Shown in pieces: positions 17,924 to 27,265 of a stretch of 64,000 bases of DNA; within the stretch, counting starts at the first letter, position 1, and each line of letters starts with the position of its first letter. The notes under the pieces were generated by a model that was given only the letters and a program-made list of their open reading frames with translations, made no database searches and was not told the origin of the DNA. The stretch is from assembly GCA_947254645.1 (NCBI GenBank), contig CAMYDW010000006.1, forward strand, positions 23,380-87,379. Reading direction: 5' to 3'. Both the position numbers and the translations under genes were made by a program. The stretch is from an uncultured Peptococcaceae bacterium (GTDB taxonomy: Bacteria > Bacillota > Peptococcia > Peptococcales > Peptococcaceae).

Positions 17924-19227
17924 AAAAGGCACTTGAATATATCCAGAACCCCGATAAAACCGATGACAAAATGCTCGTATCTTCTTTCGGATGCAGCTAT
18001 GAAACCGCAGATATTGAATTTGCATTTACGCTTTCACAGGCACTTGATAAAGGAAATAATTTAGCTCATCACCTGATACAGTCCTTTGAGCCGGGAGAGG
18101 TCAGTTTTGAAAAAGCTCATGAGATCGGAAAGCAGCTTGCGGACGCCGTAACAAAAGGACAGTATGAATATGTCCTAACCACTCATATTGATAAAGGACA
18201 CGTTCATAATCACATTATTTTTTGTGCCGTCAATTTCGTGGATTATCACAAATATAATTCCAACAAAAGAAGCTATTACGGGATCAGAAATATCAGCGAC
18301 CGTTTATGCTATGAAAACGGATTGTCGGTTATCACTCCGGAAAAAGGACAAAAAGGAAAAAGCTATATTGAGTATCAGACAGCAAAGAAAGGTACAAGCT
18401 GGAAAGGAAAACTGAAAGAAGCGGTTGATCTTCTGATTCCTCAGGTAAAGGATTTTGAAGAGCTTTTAGAGAAGCTTCAAGCTTCCGGATATGAAATTAA
18501 ATGCGGAAAATATATATCCTGCAGGGCACCCGGACAAGAGCGATTTACAAGACTGAAAACCCTCGGAGCCAACTATATGGAAGAAGCAATCAAAAAACGT
18601 ATTGCCGGAATAAAGAGCTACACCGGAAAGAAATTGACACAGGAGAACGGAATATCTCTACTGATTGATATTGAAAACAATATCAAGGCACAGCAATCGG
18701 CAGGCTATGAGCATTGGGCGAAAATCCATAATCTGAAACAGGCTGCAAAGACAATGAATTTCCTTACGGAAAATAACATTAAGCAGTATGAGGATTTAAT
18801 AGAGAAAATAGATGGACTGATTCTTGATAGCGAACAGACGGCAGACGGCTTAAAGCAGGCAGAAAAGAAGCTTTTCGATATGGCTGTTCTGATAAAAAAC
18901 ATCTCAACCTATCAAAAGACAAAGGATATTCACAGAGGATATATCAAGGCAAAGGATAAGGAAGCATATAGAAGTAATCATGAAAGCAGCCTGATTCTTT
19001 ATGAAGCTGTGGTAAAGGCGCTAAAGGATGCAGGAGTTACAAAACTTCCGAATATTACCGCCTTGCAGAAAGAATATTCTGCCCTTCAACAGAAGAAAGA
19101 TGCCATATATTCCGATTACGGAAAATTGAAAAAGAAAGTCAAGGAATATCAGAAAATCAAGCAGAATGTTGATATGATTTTACAAAGAGAAAATACAGGC
19201 AAGGAGCATACAAAAACCATTGAATAA
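17884..19227 (+). CDS. Conjugative relaxase (element 1)
   Basis: A 447-aa protein of the relaxase/mobilization nuclease family. The metal-binding three-histidine motif is in HIDKGHVHNHII (about residues 101-112). The catalytic tyrosine is probably an early one, possibly Y19 (ALEYIQNP). The second half is helical and probably coiled coil. It would nick oriT, stay bound to the 5' end and guide the strand through the coupling protein. The element 2 homologue at 55202-56536 has the same start (MAVTK) and the same 40-base overlap with mobC. Confidence 0.9.
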   Translation: MAVTKIKPIKSTLKKALEYIQNPDKTDDKMLVSSFGCSYETADIEFAFTLSQALDKGNNLAHHLIQSFEPGEVSFEKAHEIGKQLADAVTKGQYEYVLTTHIDKGHVHNHIIFCAVNFVDYHKYNSNKRSYYGIRNISDRLCYENGLSVITPEKGQKGKSYIEYQTAKKGTSWKGKLKEAVDLLIPQVKDFEELLEKLQASGYEIKCGKYISCRAPGQERFTRLKTLGANYMEEAIKKRIAGIKSYTGKKLTQENGISLLIDIENNIKAQQSAGYEHWAKIHNLKQAAKTMNFLTENNIKQYEDLIEKIDGLILDSEQTADGLKQAEKKLFDMAVLIKNISTYQKTKDIHRGYIKAKDKEAYRSNHESSLILYEAVVKALKDAGVTKLPNITALQKEYSALQQKKDAIYSDYGKLKKKVKEYQKIKQNVDMILQRENTGKEHTKTIE

Positions 19228-19342
19228 TTCTTCTTGTGGATGGAGAATAAATTTCATGGTATGCTATGACTAACTAAAGAAACGGGAAAGACAATATATT
19301 TAAGAACAGAAAGCAGTTCCCGAAAGAAAAGGAGCTGATATT

Positions 19343-19675
19343 ATGACGCGCGGAGAAATATGGAAAGATTTTTTTAAGAAAGTAATAGTGCCTGTTATAC
19401 TGGCAGCCTTTCTCTTTTATTGGGGAAAAAGCATATTTACACAAAACGGAGAAACAAACTATTTCTATGTATGGCTGTTTTGCGGTGTTCCCTTCGGTAT
19501 CAGACGAATGTTTTTATGGCTGATTCCGGTAAATCATGACTTTACTGCCACGGTAGGAATATTTGCCGTAAATATTATGGCGGGCGGGCTAATTGGCTGC
19601 ATTGTGATTGTCTGGCAGCTTCTTGTTGCGGCATGGTACATCCCACTTACTATATACAGACTTGTAAAAGAATAG
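19343..19675 (+). CDS. Small membrane protein (DUF6050-like)
   Basis: A 110-aa protein with three hydrophobic stretches (about residues 13-25, 38-60 and 75-100), after a GGAGCTGATATT start region. It resembles small membrane proteins found as accessory genes in clostridial elements. Function unknown. Confidence 0.55.
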   Translation: MTRGEIWKDFFKKVIVPVILAAFLFYWGKSIFTQNGETNYFYVWLFCGVPFGIRRMFLWLIPVNHDFTATVGIFAVNIMAGGLIGCIVIVWQLLVAAWYIPLTIYRLVKE

Positions 19676-19696
19676 AGTACAAAAGGAAGTGTCTAC

Positions 19697-20119
19697 ATGG
19701 AAAAGGAAAAAGAAAGAATTATCCGAAGCTGGTTTGAAATGTGGCTTCATAAAGAAGATATAAATATTCAAGATTTGTTTGAAGAAAATGCCGTATATAT
19801 AGAAAGCTGGGGACCGGAATATCACGGAACGGAAAAAATTAAGCATTGGTTTTATGAATGGAATACTCGTGGAGAAGTTATCAAATGGGATATTAAGCAG
19901 TTTTTTCATTGCGGGGATCAAACGATTGTCTTTTGGTTTTTTGAATGTGCAATGAAAGACGGTACAAAACAGAGTTTTGACGGAATATCAGCTATAACAT
20001 GGGGTATGAACGAAAAAATAGCAAAGCTTCAGGAATACGGCTGCAATACGGAAAGATATGATCCTTATGCAGATGGCGAACATCCCGTATTCATAGATGA
20101 AAAATCGTTATGGTTCTAA
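19697..20119 (+). CDS. NTF2/SnoaL-like fold protein
   Basis: A 140-aa protein beginning with a helix (IIRSWFEMWLHKEDINIQ) and followed by YIESWGPEYHGTEKIKHWF and beta strands, the pattern of the NTF2-like/SnoaL superfamily. Members bind or isomerise small molecules, but the fold alone does not tell the substrate. It sits 21 bases after the small membrane protein and ends at a strong terminator. Confidence 0.6.
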   Translation: MEKEKERIIRSWFEMWLHKEDINIQDLFEENAVYIESWGPEYHGTEKIKHWFYEWNTRGEVIKWDIKQFFHCGDQTIVFWFFECAMKDGTKQSFDGISAITWGMNEKIAKLQEYGCNTERYDPYADGEHPVFIDEKSLWF

Positions 20120-20133
20120 TAACAAAAAAATAC

Positions 20134-20178
20134 CGGACGCGGCAACCACAAATTCATGGTTGTCGCGTCCGTTTTTCT
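20134..20178. terminator. Bidirectional terminator
   Basis: A 15-bp stem with one G-T pair (20134-20148 with 20157-20171) has T5 on the plus side and A7 on the other. It ends the relaxase-side genes and, from the other strand, the conjugation operon. The 118 bases from here to 20297 show nothing else. Confidence 0.85.
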
Positions 20179-20297
20179 TTGGATAGATTTTCCTTGTGTT
20201 ACGCAGTTAAACCTCATTTTTAAGGATATAGGTATCAATCCCCATCATAAGCTGAAACGCTCCTAAAAAGCAAGGATATGCAAGGCTTTTATGCCCT

Positions 20298-20663
20298 CTA
20301 TTTCGTAACAAGGCTTCTCTTTTTTCGCATTCTTTCCGCCGCCTGCTTTCTTATGATTTTCTTTCTGCAATCGGGGCAATATTTCGCATTGTTGGACTTT
20401 GATGCAAAGGGTGCTCCGCATACGGTGCAGCGGCGTTTTTCTTCCGGTGCGTAAAGCTCTGCAAAAAGCTCTCTGTCAAGAGGAAGCACCGCATCGGAAA
20501 ACCAGCGGCAAAGAAGGCAGCAGGATATAAGCTGCGGACAATGGCAGGCTTCCCCGTCATCAAGCAAAATGCAGTTTCCGTTATCATAGTTACAGCATTC
20601 TTTTTTTACAAGGCGATTGATATGCTTTACCTGCTTAGGTGAAAGCGGTTTTACTTTTCTCAT
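20298..20663 (-). CDS. Cysteine-rich VLP protein (element 1)
   Basis: A 121-aa protein with two cysteine groups: CCNYDNGNC with CHCPQLISCCLLC in the first half, and CTVCGAPF with YCPDCRKKI near the end, which looks like a zinc ribbon. It contains the AVLPLD segment of the cysteine-rich VLP family of conjugative elements, whose role is unknown. It overlaps the preceding gene by four bases. The element 2 homologue is at 50945-51313. Confidence 0.78.
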   Translation of the reverse strand: MRKVKPLSPKQVKHINRLVKKECCNYDNGNCILLDDGEACHCPQLISCCLLCRWFSDAVLPLDRELFAELYAPEEKRRCTVCGAPFASKSNNAKYCPDCRKKIIRKQAAERMRKKRSLVTK

Positions 20664-20866
20664 ATTTCATCGGCGGAATCAATGGAAAGCGCGGCAAATT
20701 CCTCATCGGACAGGCTGTTTACCTTTTTAACCGTACGCTTTGCAAGCTCCCGCATATCATGATCCATAAAGGAAAGTGCAAATGCAATTTTCTCCGTTAC
20801 TTCTCCTTTGGTTTCGCCCCTGTAAATAGCCAGTAAATTCATTTCTTCAACTGTAAAAGGATTCAT
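20660..20866 (-). CDS. Transposon-transfer assisting family protein (element 1)
   Basis: A 68-aa protein, MNPFTVEEMNLLAIY..., matching the small TTRAP family of clostridial conjugative elements. Start chosen because GGAGG lies six bases before this ATG; the frame opens six codons earlier inside the upstream gene. Function unproven. Confidence 0.75.
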   Translation of the reverse strand: MNPFTVEEMNLLAIYRGETKGEVTEKIAFALSFMDHDMRELAKRTVKKVNSLSDEEFAALSIDSADEI

Positions 20867-20867
20867 G

Positions 20868-23800
20868 CTATACCTCCAATTCATGATGTTTTGTTTTTGT
20901 GTTATGTTTTTTCTGTTCAGACTGTTTCTTTGCTTCCTTTAGCTGCGCTCTGATAGACGGCTTTTTCTCCGGTTCTTTGGTGCTGCGATTTTCCGCCTTA
21001 ACTGCATTTGCAAGCTCGGTCAGGGAAATGGCTTCTCCCGCTTTCACTTTCTGCTCAAGCTCATCTACTGTATGTGCGGGTGGTGTGTTATTCATAATCC
21101 CGTCAACCATGTTGTAATTCTGCTCTGTGGAAATCTCGGCAGCTTTCAGGTAGTTTTCCGGTTTTATAAATTCCGGCACTTCCTTGTAACCGAAACGATC
21201 CACATAGTGGGCGCTGTCCTTTCCGTCCTTATGAAGCACAACTACATCGGAAACGGAAAGGCTGTGCCCGTAAAAATCCTTTGGATGATCGATATTAAAG
21301 CGGGTGTAAATATCTTCAAGGGAAAGTCCCTCTGTAAGCTCCGCCTCATAAACCTTGACATAATGATCCGGGTTAAGTATCTGTCCCGATTCTTTTAAGC
21401 GGTCGTAGGATTCAAATTGAAGCTCTCTTGTGTTTTCACCTCGCTTTAGCTGATAAATCTGAAAGGTGTCTTTTTCATGTCCGGTATTTTCAGCCCTTGC
21501 ATAAAGCTCTTTTATCTGTCCGTTTGTGAGTTTTCCGGAATGCACCTCATCTAAAAGCTCCTTGCATTGCTCCTTTGTTCCGGCATATAAAAGCTCGGAC
21601 TGTGCCTTTCCGTTTTCCTTTACGATGTAGGCTTCAAGGCGAAAGCTTTTCATGCTGTCTTTTTCAGCAGGATCTTCCAGCACCTTGTAGATATATTCCG
21701 GGGCAGCTTTAATGCTGTCTTTCTTTCTGAAATTCTTTTGAAGCTCTATTACGCGTTCTCCCGTAAGGGGCTTTATGCTGCTGACAGCATCCGCCGCATA
21801 GATTGCATTGGAATTAAGCTGTCTTTGCCACGCAGAAGCTTTCGGCGACCAGCGAAAACCGTTTGCCTTTAATTCATCTCTGATTTTGCCGTCCGGTTTA
21901 TCGTCAAAGAAAAGCTGTAGGCGGTTATCCTTTACATTGATTTCGGCTTTTCCTCCTGCAAACTCCCAGCCTGTGTAAAGCTCTTCCTTATTTACGGAAA
22001 GGCTTTGAATACGATCTTTAATTCTTCTGATTTCCGCATTGTTATTGGAAAGTGCCCATGACGGATAGGGCTTATCCTGAATGCCTCTGATTTCCATTCT
22101 TGCCTTTAGCTTTTCGATTGCCTCGCTGTCAAGCTCCGGGCAGCCCTCAAGGCTTTTGTGCTTTCGGTAGTAGGTATTAACCGCTTTCATGGTTTCCTGC
22201 GCCTTTGTCAGCTTCTCAAGCTTTGCATTTAATTTCTTTACGGCATCCGGATCGTCTGCACTGATTCCGCCCATTCCGGTGCTTCTGATTTTTTCAAGAA
22301 GTCCTTGAATATCTTTCCATTCTCCATAATTTTTATCACGGGCGGCGTTTTGTTTTTCCTTTTTTCTCGTAGGAAAGTTGGAGCCTCCCGCAATCAGTAC
22401 AGAGGGAACACGGGAATCGATGGCAAAACCGTTATTCATATTTGCCGCAAGTTTTTTAGAATAGGTATCAAGCAAGGCATCGATTTTACCATGAAAGGAC
22501 GGATCAACTCTCTTTTTCTGATTTTCAGCAATTTCCGCCGCCTGATCCACAAGACTTTTGTATTCAAGGGTTGCACTTCCCGGCATATAATCGGAAAAGC
22601 TGTTCATTTCCTTTGCCCTTTTTGCCGTAGCTTCATTGATTGGGTAGTACCTTACCTGTATTCCGGCTTCCTTTTCCTGTGAAGCTTCTTCCTGCATTTT
22701 CTCAAAAACATCTATGGAAAGTTCCGTTAAGCCTTGCCCTGAAAGCTCGTGCATTTTTAGGATTTCATCACGGGCTTTTTCAATGGGGATTTCAAGGTTA
22801 TCAAGCTGTCCGCCGTCAAGGTCTGTAAAATCCGGCTGATACAAAGTATAGTCATAGCCTGTTTCGCAGGTCTGAATATAGAAATAGTTTCCGTTTTCAA
22901 GCAGGTAAGCCGCTTCCTGTTTTTCTTCCTGTAAAGCTGGTTCTGTTTCTTTTTCTGAAAGCTCATTTTCTTTTGCCCTTTGAAGCTCCTTGAAATGCCC
23001 GTCAATGCTGTCAATCAGCTCCGATGCAGCAAGGCGGATGGTTTCAAGGGAGCCCTTTAACTCGGACAGTTCTTTTCCGCTGCTCCAGCCGGCAACATAC
23101 CCGAAAGAATAATCGGAAGTATCAAGTCCGTAATGCTGGCATACGGTATAGGCGATGCTTTCTGCCTCAACCTCACGGGTACGCTGGTTTGGGTGATTTT
23201 CTTTTTCCTCTTTCGGTGCATTTAAGTCAATGTCGTGCAGTTTTGCATGGGCGATTTCGTGAATGGCAGTCTTTAGTGTTTGCAGCTCGCTCATGTTATC
23301 GTCAATCGCAATTCTTTTTTTCGCAAGGTGATAGTAGCCGTGAGCGCTTCCCTCGATATGTTCAAGGGCAATCGGAACGGGAGAAGCCTTTTTCAGTGCT
23401 GTAAAAAAATCCTCATACTGCGACACATCGCCTGTCAGCTCATCTACTCCGATAGAGGGTAGCTCTTTTCCCTCCGTCTGCGATACATCAAACACCGATA
23501 CCACCTTGTAGGCCGGGATGGTAATTTCCTTTTCTTCGGTAATTGCATTTCCGTCCGCTCCGACAAGTGGCATATTGGTTTTCGGGTCAAGCTTTTCCGT
23601 TTCCTGCTTTACCTTAAAAGGGGCAGGAGCGATAATGCGGATTCCTTTTTCTCCCTTTTTGACCGTTCTTCCGTGCGTATTTTTCCACGCATTAAAGCCT
23701 GCAATCAGGGAAGCGTCGGGCTTTTGCAGGGCAATCAGTATGGTATTGTTAAAGCTGTAATGATGAAACTTGGACATGACGCGAAGATATTCCTTGTACC

Positions 23801-23936
23801 TTTCGCTTTCAAAAACTTCTAATATTCCCTGCTCCAAACGATCTGTGATTTCCTTTAGTCTGTCCTTTTGATTTTCAGAGGTCAGGACAATGGGGGAAAC
23901 TTCTTTTATTTCTTCCGTTTGTTCCATGTATGGCAT
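20868..23936 (-). CDS. Large ArdC-like anti-restriction/ssDNA-binding protein with protease motif (element 1)
   Basis: A 1022-aa multidomain protein. The N-terminal domain (about 15-125) matches the ArdC ssDNA-binding region (RYKEYLRVMSKFHHYSFNN, GFNAWKNTHGRTVKKGEKG). It is followed by a zinc-protease-like motif TAIHEIAHAKLHD (about 224-236). The middle contains an NGFRWSPKASAWQR segment seen in large polyvalent proteins. Then comes a YodL-like region (DTFQIYQLKRGENTRELQF) and a DUF4316-like tail ending in basic repeats. ArdC proteins protect incoming single-stranded DNA. It sits next to oriT-like copy B, as expected for a leading-region gene. Confidence 0.8.
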   Translation of the reverse strand: MPYMEQTEEIKEVSPIVLTSENQKDRLKEITDRLEQGILEVFESERYKEYLRVMSKFHHYSFNNTILIALQKPDASLIAGFNAWKNTHGRTVKKGEKGIRIIAPAPFKVKQETEKLDPKTNMPLVGADGNAITEEKEITIPAYKVVSVFDVSQTEGKELPSIGVDELTGDVSQYEDFFTALKKASPVPIALEHIEGSAHGYYHLAKKRIAIDDNMSELQTLKTAIHEIAHAKLHDIDLNAPKEEKENHPNQRTREVEAESIAYTVCQHYGLDTSDYSFGYVAGWSSGKELSELKGSLETIRLAASELIDSIDGHFKELQRAKENELSEKETEPALQEEKQEAAYLLENGNYFYIQTCETGYDYTLYQPDFTDLDGGQLDNLEIPIEKARDEILKMHELSGQGLTELSIDVFEKMQEEASQEKEAGIQVRYYPINEATAKRAKEMNSFSDYMPGSATLEYKSLVDQAAEIAENQKKRVDPSFHGKIDALLDTYSKKLAANMNNGFAIDSRVPSVLIAGGSNFPTRKKEKQNAARDKNYGEWKDIQGLLEKIRSTGMGGISADDPDAVKKLNAKLEKLTKAQETMKAVNTYYRKHKSLEGCPELDSEAIEKLKARMEIRGIQDKPYPSWALSNNNAEIRRIKDRIQSLSVNKEELYTGWEFAGGKAEINVKDNRLQLFFDDKPDGKIRDELKANGFRWSPKASAWQRQLNSNAIYAADAVSSIKPLTGERVIELQKNFRKKDSIKAAPEYIYKVLEDPAEKDSMKSFRLEAYIVKENGKAQSELLYAGTKEQCKELLDEVHSGKLTNGQIKELYARAENTGHEKDTFQIYQLKRGENTRELQFESYDRLKESGQILNPDHYVKVYEAELTEGLSLEDIYTRFNIDHPKDFYGHSLSVSDVVVLHKDGKDSAHYVDRFGYKEVPEFIKPENYLKAAEISTEQNYNMVDGIMNNTPPAHTVDELEQKVKAGEAISLTELANAVKAENRSTKEPEKKPSIRAQLKEAKKQSEQKKHNTKTKHHELEV

Positions 23937-23959
23937 AAATTTTCTCCTTTCATTTTTAA

Positions 23960-24058
23960 GGGTCTGGGACTATCCCAGAAAATATAAATCTCCGCCGCCG
24001 CATCTGCGGAAAACGGAGATTTTTACGGAAAGGGTACCCCATTCCTATGCTTGCTATT
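23960..24058 (-). repeat. oriT-like hairpin repeat, copy B (element 1, before the ArdC-like gene)
   Basis: On the minus strand this repeats copy A nearly base for base through AATAGCAAGCA, the GTACCC-centred palindrome, CTCCGTTTTCCGCAGATGCG and a final hairpin with arms TCTGGGA and TCCCAGA. The TAG stop of topB is the TAG of TAGCAAGCA. It stands in the 117-base gap before the ArdC-like gene, so it could act as a second origin, a promoter on single-stranded DNA, or both. Confidence 0.7.
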
Positions 24059-26135
24059 CTTCTTTTTTCTTCCTCTCTATCTCAATACGGTAGTTTACAT
24101 ACTTATCTTTGGTATCTGAAAGAACCACATTACCGTCATAGGTTTTACCTGTTTTGTGAGAGTAGATATTCTTTACCTTTACTGTTTTATCTTTGAGTAG
24201 TGCAACTGCTATCTTTGGTGTAAAAGTGATCTTCCTATCCTCAAAGAAGCGGTCATTCTTCCACATGGAAAAGTTGCAATCTCTGTTACTACAATAATAG
24301 TTTTTCTTTCCCTCATAAACGGGATTTTGACAGCGCGGGCATAAGCCGATTACGGTTTTTTCCTGCTTGAAAAGTTTTGCTTTTACTTTTTCAGCGTCCG
24401 CATTTTTTATAAGCTCTTTTGTAAGTGCTTCAATCTTTTTCATAAAGCTGTCCGCATCCGCTTCTCCTTTTGCAATCCTTGAAAGCTCGTTTTCCCACTC
24501 GGCTGTAAGAAGCGGAGAGGTAAGCGTTTCGGGAAGCACGGAGATAAGGTTTATTCCATCTTTGGTCGGGATAAGCTGCTTTCCCTTTCTCGTAACAAAG
24601 CCTGCCTTTATGATTTTTTCGATGATACTTGCACGGGTGGCGGGAGTACCTAAGCCTTTACGCTCCGCATCCTCTGTGGTTTCCTTGTTTCCTGCGCGCT
24701 CCATGGAAGATAGAAGCGTACTTTCCGTGTATGCCTTTGGGGGAAGTGTGTCATGCTCCGTAATCTTTACAGGAAAGCTTTCAAAGCTTTCTCCCTCACA
24801 AAATGCCGGAAGCTCTTTTTCATCTTCTTTATTCTGCTTTTCTTTCAGGCTCATAAGAAAGAGGGCTTCAATTTCTTTCCAGCCGGAAGATAAAACCGTT
24901 TTTCCTTTTGCCGTAAAGGTATAATCTTCGCAGCTAAATGTAGCCGTCGCCGTTTCATAAATATGGGAAGAAGCACAAGCCATAAGAAGCCTTGCACCTG
25001 CAAGAAAGAGGATGTTTCGCTCACTTTCAGGAAGCATGGATAAATCCGTTTTTTCAAGCTCCATTGTAGGAATCACAGCATGGTGATCCGATACCTTATT
25101 GCTGTTAAGAAGTCCGGTAACCTCCGGAATAAAGGAAGTACTTTTCATAAAGGAAAACTTTGATAAAAGAGTGTGGATAACCGTCTCCGCCGTTTCTTTC
25201 ATATCGTCCGTCAGGTAATTGCTGTCCGTTCTCGGATAGGTTAAAAGCTTCTTTTCATACAGGCTCTGCGCAAGGTCAAGGGTCTGCTTTGCGGTGTAAC
25301 CGAAAATGCGGTTCGCTTCCTTTTGAAGTGCGGTAAGGTCAAAGAGCTTCGGCGGCAGTGCTTCCTTTTTTTCAGAGGTAAGAGAAGTGCAAACTGTACT
25401 TTTTCCTTTGCAGGCTTTTGCAACTTTTTCCGCTTCTTCCTTATCTGAAAACTTTTCGCTGACTGCTTCCGCATCCCCTAAAGCAAGGCGGACATGGTAA
25501 TACTTTTCTTTCTTGAAACTCATAATCGCCTCGTTTCGATCCACCAGCATTTTTAAGGTAGGGCTCTGCACCCGTCCTACATTCAGGGTATGGTTATATA
25601 AAAGGGAAAAAAGGCGGGTCGCATTGATTCCGACAATCCAGTCCGCCTTTGCTCTGCAAAGAGCGGAACTATAAAGGCTGTCATAATCTTTTCCGTCCTT
25701 TAGATTTTCAAAGCCTTTTCGGATTGCACTTTCTTCCATTGAAGAAATCCAAAGCCTTTTTACAGGTTTCTTGCAGTCTGCCTTTTCCATAACAAAGCGG
25801 AAAATGAGTTCTCCCTCGCGTCCGGCATCGCAGGCATTTATCACCTCGGTAACATCGTTTCTAAAAAGAAGCTTCTTTAGAATATTAAACTGCTTTTCCT
25901 TATCCTTTGAGATAGTAAGCTGCCATGTTTCAGGCAGGATAGGCAAGGTTTCAAGGCTCCACTTTTCATATTCACTTCCATAACAGGACGGCTTGGAAAG
26001 CTCTGCAAGGTGTCCGATGCACCAAGATACAAGAAAGTCTTTTCCCTCAATATATCCGTCCTTTTTGGTTTCGATTCCAAGTGCGGACGCAATCGCTATT
26101 CCGACACTCGGTTTTTCACATATAATAAGTTTCAT
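24054..26135 (-). CDS. topB: DNA topoisomerase III (element 1)
   Basis: A 693-aa type IA topoisomerase. It has an N-terminal TOPRIM domain (KLIICEKPSVGIAIASALG, then NACDAGREGELIF), the active-site segment LTYPRTDSNYL with the catalytic Tyr (about 311), and a C-terminal zinc ribbon (CPRCQNPVYEGKKNYYCS). It would resolve DNA during transfer or replication of the element. SD AGAAAGGA precedes the ATG. Confidence 0.93.
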   Translation of the reverse strand: MKLIICEKPSVGIAIASALGIETKKDGYIEGKDFLVSWCIGHLAELSKPSCYGSEYEKWSLETLPILPETWQLTISKDKEKQFNILKKLLFRNDVTEVINACDAGREGELIFRFVMEKADCKKPVKRLWISSMEESAIRKGFENLKDGKDYDSLYSSALCRAKADWIVGINATRLFSLLYNHTLNVGRVQSPTLKMLVDRNEAIMSFKKEKYYHVRLALGDAEAVSEKFSDKEEAEKVAKACKGKSTVCTSLTSEKKEALPPKLFDLTALQKEANRIFGYTAKQTLDLAQSLYEKKLLTYPRTDSNYLTDDMKETAETVIHTLLSKFSFMKSTSFIPEVTGLLNSNKVSDHHAVIPTMELEKTDLSMLPESERNILFLAGARLLMACASSHIYETATATFSCEDYTFTAKGKTVLSSGWKEIEALFLMSLKEKQNKEDEKELPAFCEGESFESFPVKITEHDTLPPKAYTESTLLSSMERAGNKETTEDAERKGLGTPATRASIIEKIIKAGFVTRKGKQLIPTKDGINLISVLPETLTSPLLTAEWENELSRIAKGEADADSFMKKIEALTKELIKNADAEKVKAKLFKQEKTVIGLCPRCQNPVYEGKKNYYCSNRDCNFSMWKNDRFFEDRKITFTPKIAVALLKDKTVKVKNIYSHKTGKTYDGNVVLSDTKDKYVNYRIEIERKKKEE

Positions 26136-26147
26136 ATCTAATCCTTT

Positions 26148-26333
26148 CTAAAGCTCCGGTTCGCTTTTTTCTTTTATTTTCCTGATACAGTAACCTATGC
26201 ATGGGGACTTTCCCCTGTAAGGGCAGTTTTCGCATTTTGAGGAAAAGGAAACGGGCGGCTCTTTTTCAGGCCGCCCGCATTTCGGTTTTTCCGTCATCAG
26301 TCGTTCATAGATACTGTCTGTAAACCATGTCAT
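26148..26333 (-). CDS. Small cysteine-rich protein, unknown function
   Basis: A 61-aa protein with CENCPYRGKSPCIGYC, a compact four-cysteine group that may bind zinc or an iron-sulfur cluster. It overlaps the DUF4366 stop as ATGA and ends 12 bases before topB. No counterpart is seen at this place in element 2. Confidence 0.6.
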   Translation of the reverse strand: MTWFTDSIYERLMTEKPKCGRPEKEPPVSFSSKCENCPYRGKSPCIGYCIRKIKEKSEPEL

Positions 26334-26998
26334 AGTGTTTCATCCGGCTCTGCTTCTTCTAAAGTTTCCTCGCCGTCCTCGTTATCATCCTCTATAAAAT
26401 CGTCCTCATAGTCCTCAAAGTCGAACTCGTCAAGCTCTGTCGTACCCTTTACATCCTGCTTAGGTTTTAGGAACTTAAAATAATAGAAGACGCCGCCTGC
26501 AAGTCCAAGAATGAGAATAAGGGATAACGCGATCATCCCGGCAGGGTTCTTTTTCTCCGGCTTTTCTTCTGCCTTCGGTTTTTCCGCCTCCGGCTCTTTC
26601 TGTTTCTCCTCTTTTGGAAGTTCCGGCTTTGCACTCAGGCTGTCCTTTTCATCAATAATGGAAAGCAGGTCCTTTTCGTCTACCTGATTTAAGAAGTGAA
26701 CCGTATTTTCTCCCTGCGCCGCATGGTCGATTACAATATAGAAGTAATTGCCGCCTTTGCTTTTTACAATGATAAATTCCTTATCCTTTGCGGCATCGCC
26801 CTTGACATTATCCACAAGGCTCATATTGCCGTCCGGGGTAAGGGGTGTTTTTTCTTCTTTCTTTTCTTCTGTTTTTACATTGCTGTCATTCGTAGCTTCT
26901 CCGCCGCCGTTTGCATAGGCAGGAATAGAAAAGCCGCCCATAAGGATCAGGGCGGCAAAGAGAGCTGCCGTTATTCTCATGATGATTTTATTATTCAT
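26330..26998 (-). CDS. DUF4366 membrane protein (element 1)
   Basis: A 222-aa protein with a signal peptide (about residues 1-29, ending PAYA), a conserved extracellular domain (TPLTPDGNMSLVDN, then GNYFYIVIDHAAQGENTV), a Lys/Glu/Pro-rich linker, one membrane helix (about 155-173) and a very acidic cytoplasmic tail. The family is restricted to conjugative elements and is thought to be part of the transfer channel. Confidence 0.82.
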   Translation of the reverse strand: MNNKIIMRITAALFAALILMGGFSIPAYANGGGEATNDSNVKTEEKKEEKTPLTPDGNMSLVDNVKGDAAKDKEFIIVKSKGGNYFYIVIDHAAQGENTVHFLNQVDEKDLLSIIDEKDSLSAKPELPKEEKQKEPEAEKPKAEEKPEKKNPAGMIALSLILILGLAGGVFYYFKFLKPKQDVKGTTELDEFDFEDYEDDFIEDDNEDGEETLEEAEPDETL

Positions 26999-27239
26999 TT
27001 TCTATATCCTCCATAAACTCATTTTCATTTGCAGGTGCATCAGGGATCACGCCCTTTGATAAAAATACGGATAACTCGGCAGGGGTCATGTGAAGCGATC
27101 TTACCATCTGCACGATTTCAAGATTTTCCGCCTCTGTTTTCTGCATTTCAAGCTCTTTTAGCTTGTTCTGCTGCTCCGTGATTTTCTCACGGGTCTTTTG
27201 AATTTCCTTTTCGATTTTCAGGACTTTCTTGTTTTGCAT
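26991..27239 (-). CDS. DUF4315 coiled-coil protein (element 1)
   Basis: An 82-aa protein whose first half is a charged coiled coil (IEKEIQKTREKITEQQNKL) followed by MVRSLHMTPAELSVFL, matching DUF4315. It overlaps DUF4366 by eight bases, as does the pair in element 2. The role in transfer is unknown. Confidence 0.78.
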   Translation of the reverse strand: MQNKKVLKIEKEIQKTREKITEQQNKLKELEMQKTEAENLEIVQMVRSLHMTPAELSVFLSKGVIPDAPANENEFMEDIENE

Positions 27240-27265
27240 AAATGTTGTTCTCCTTTCATTTTTTT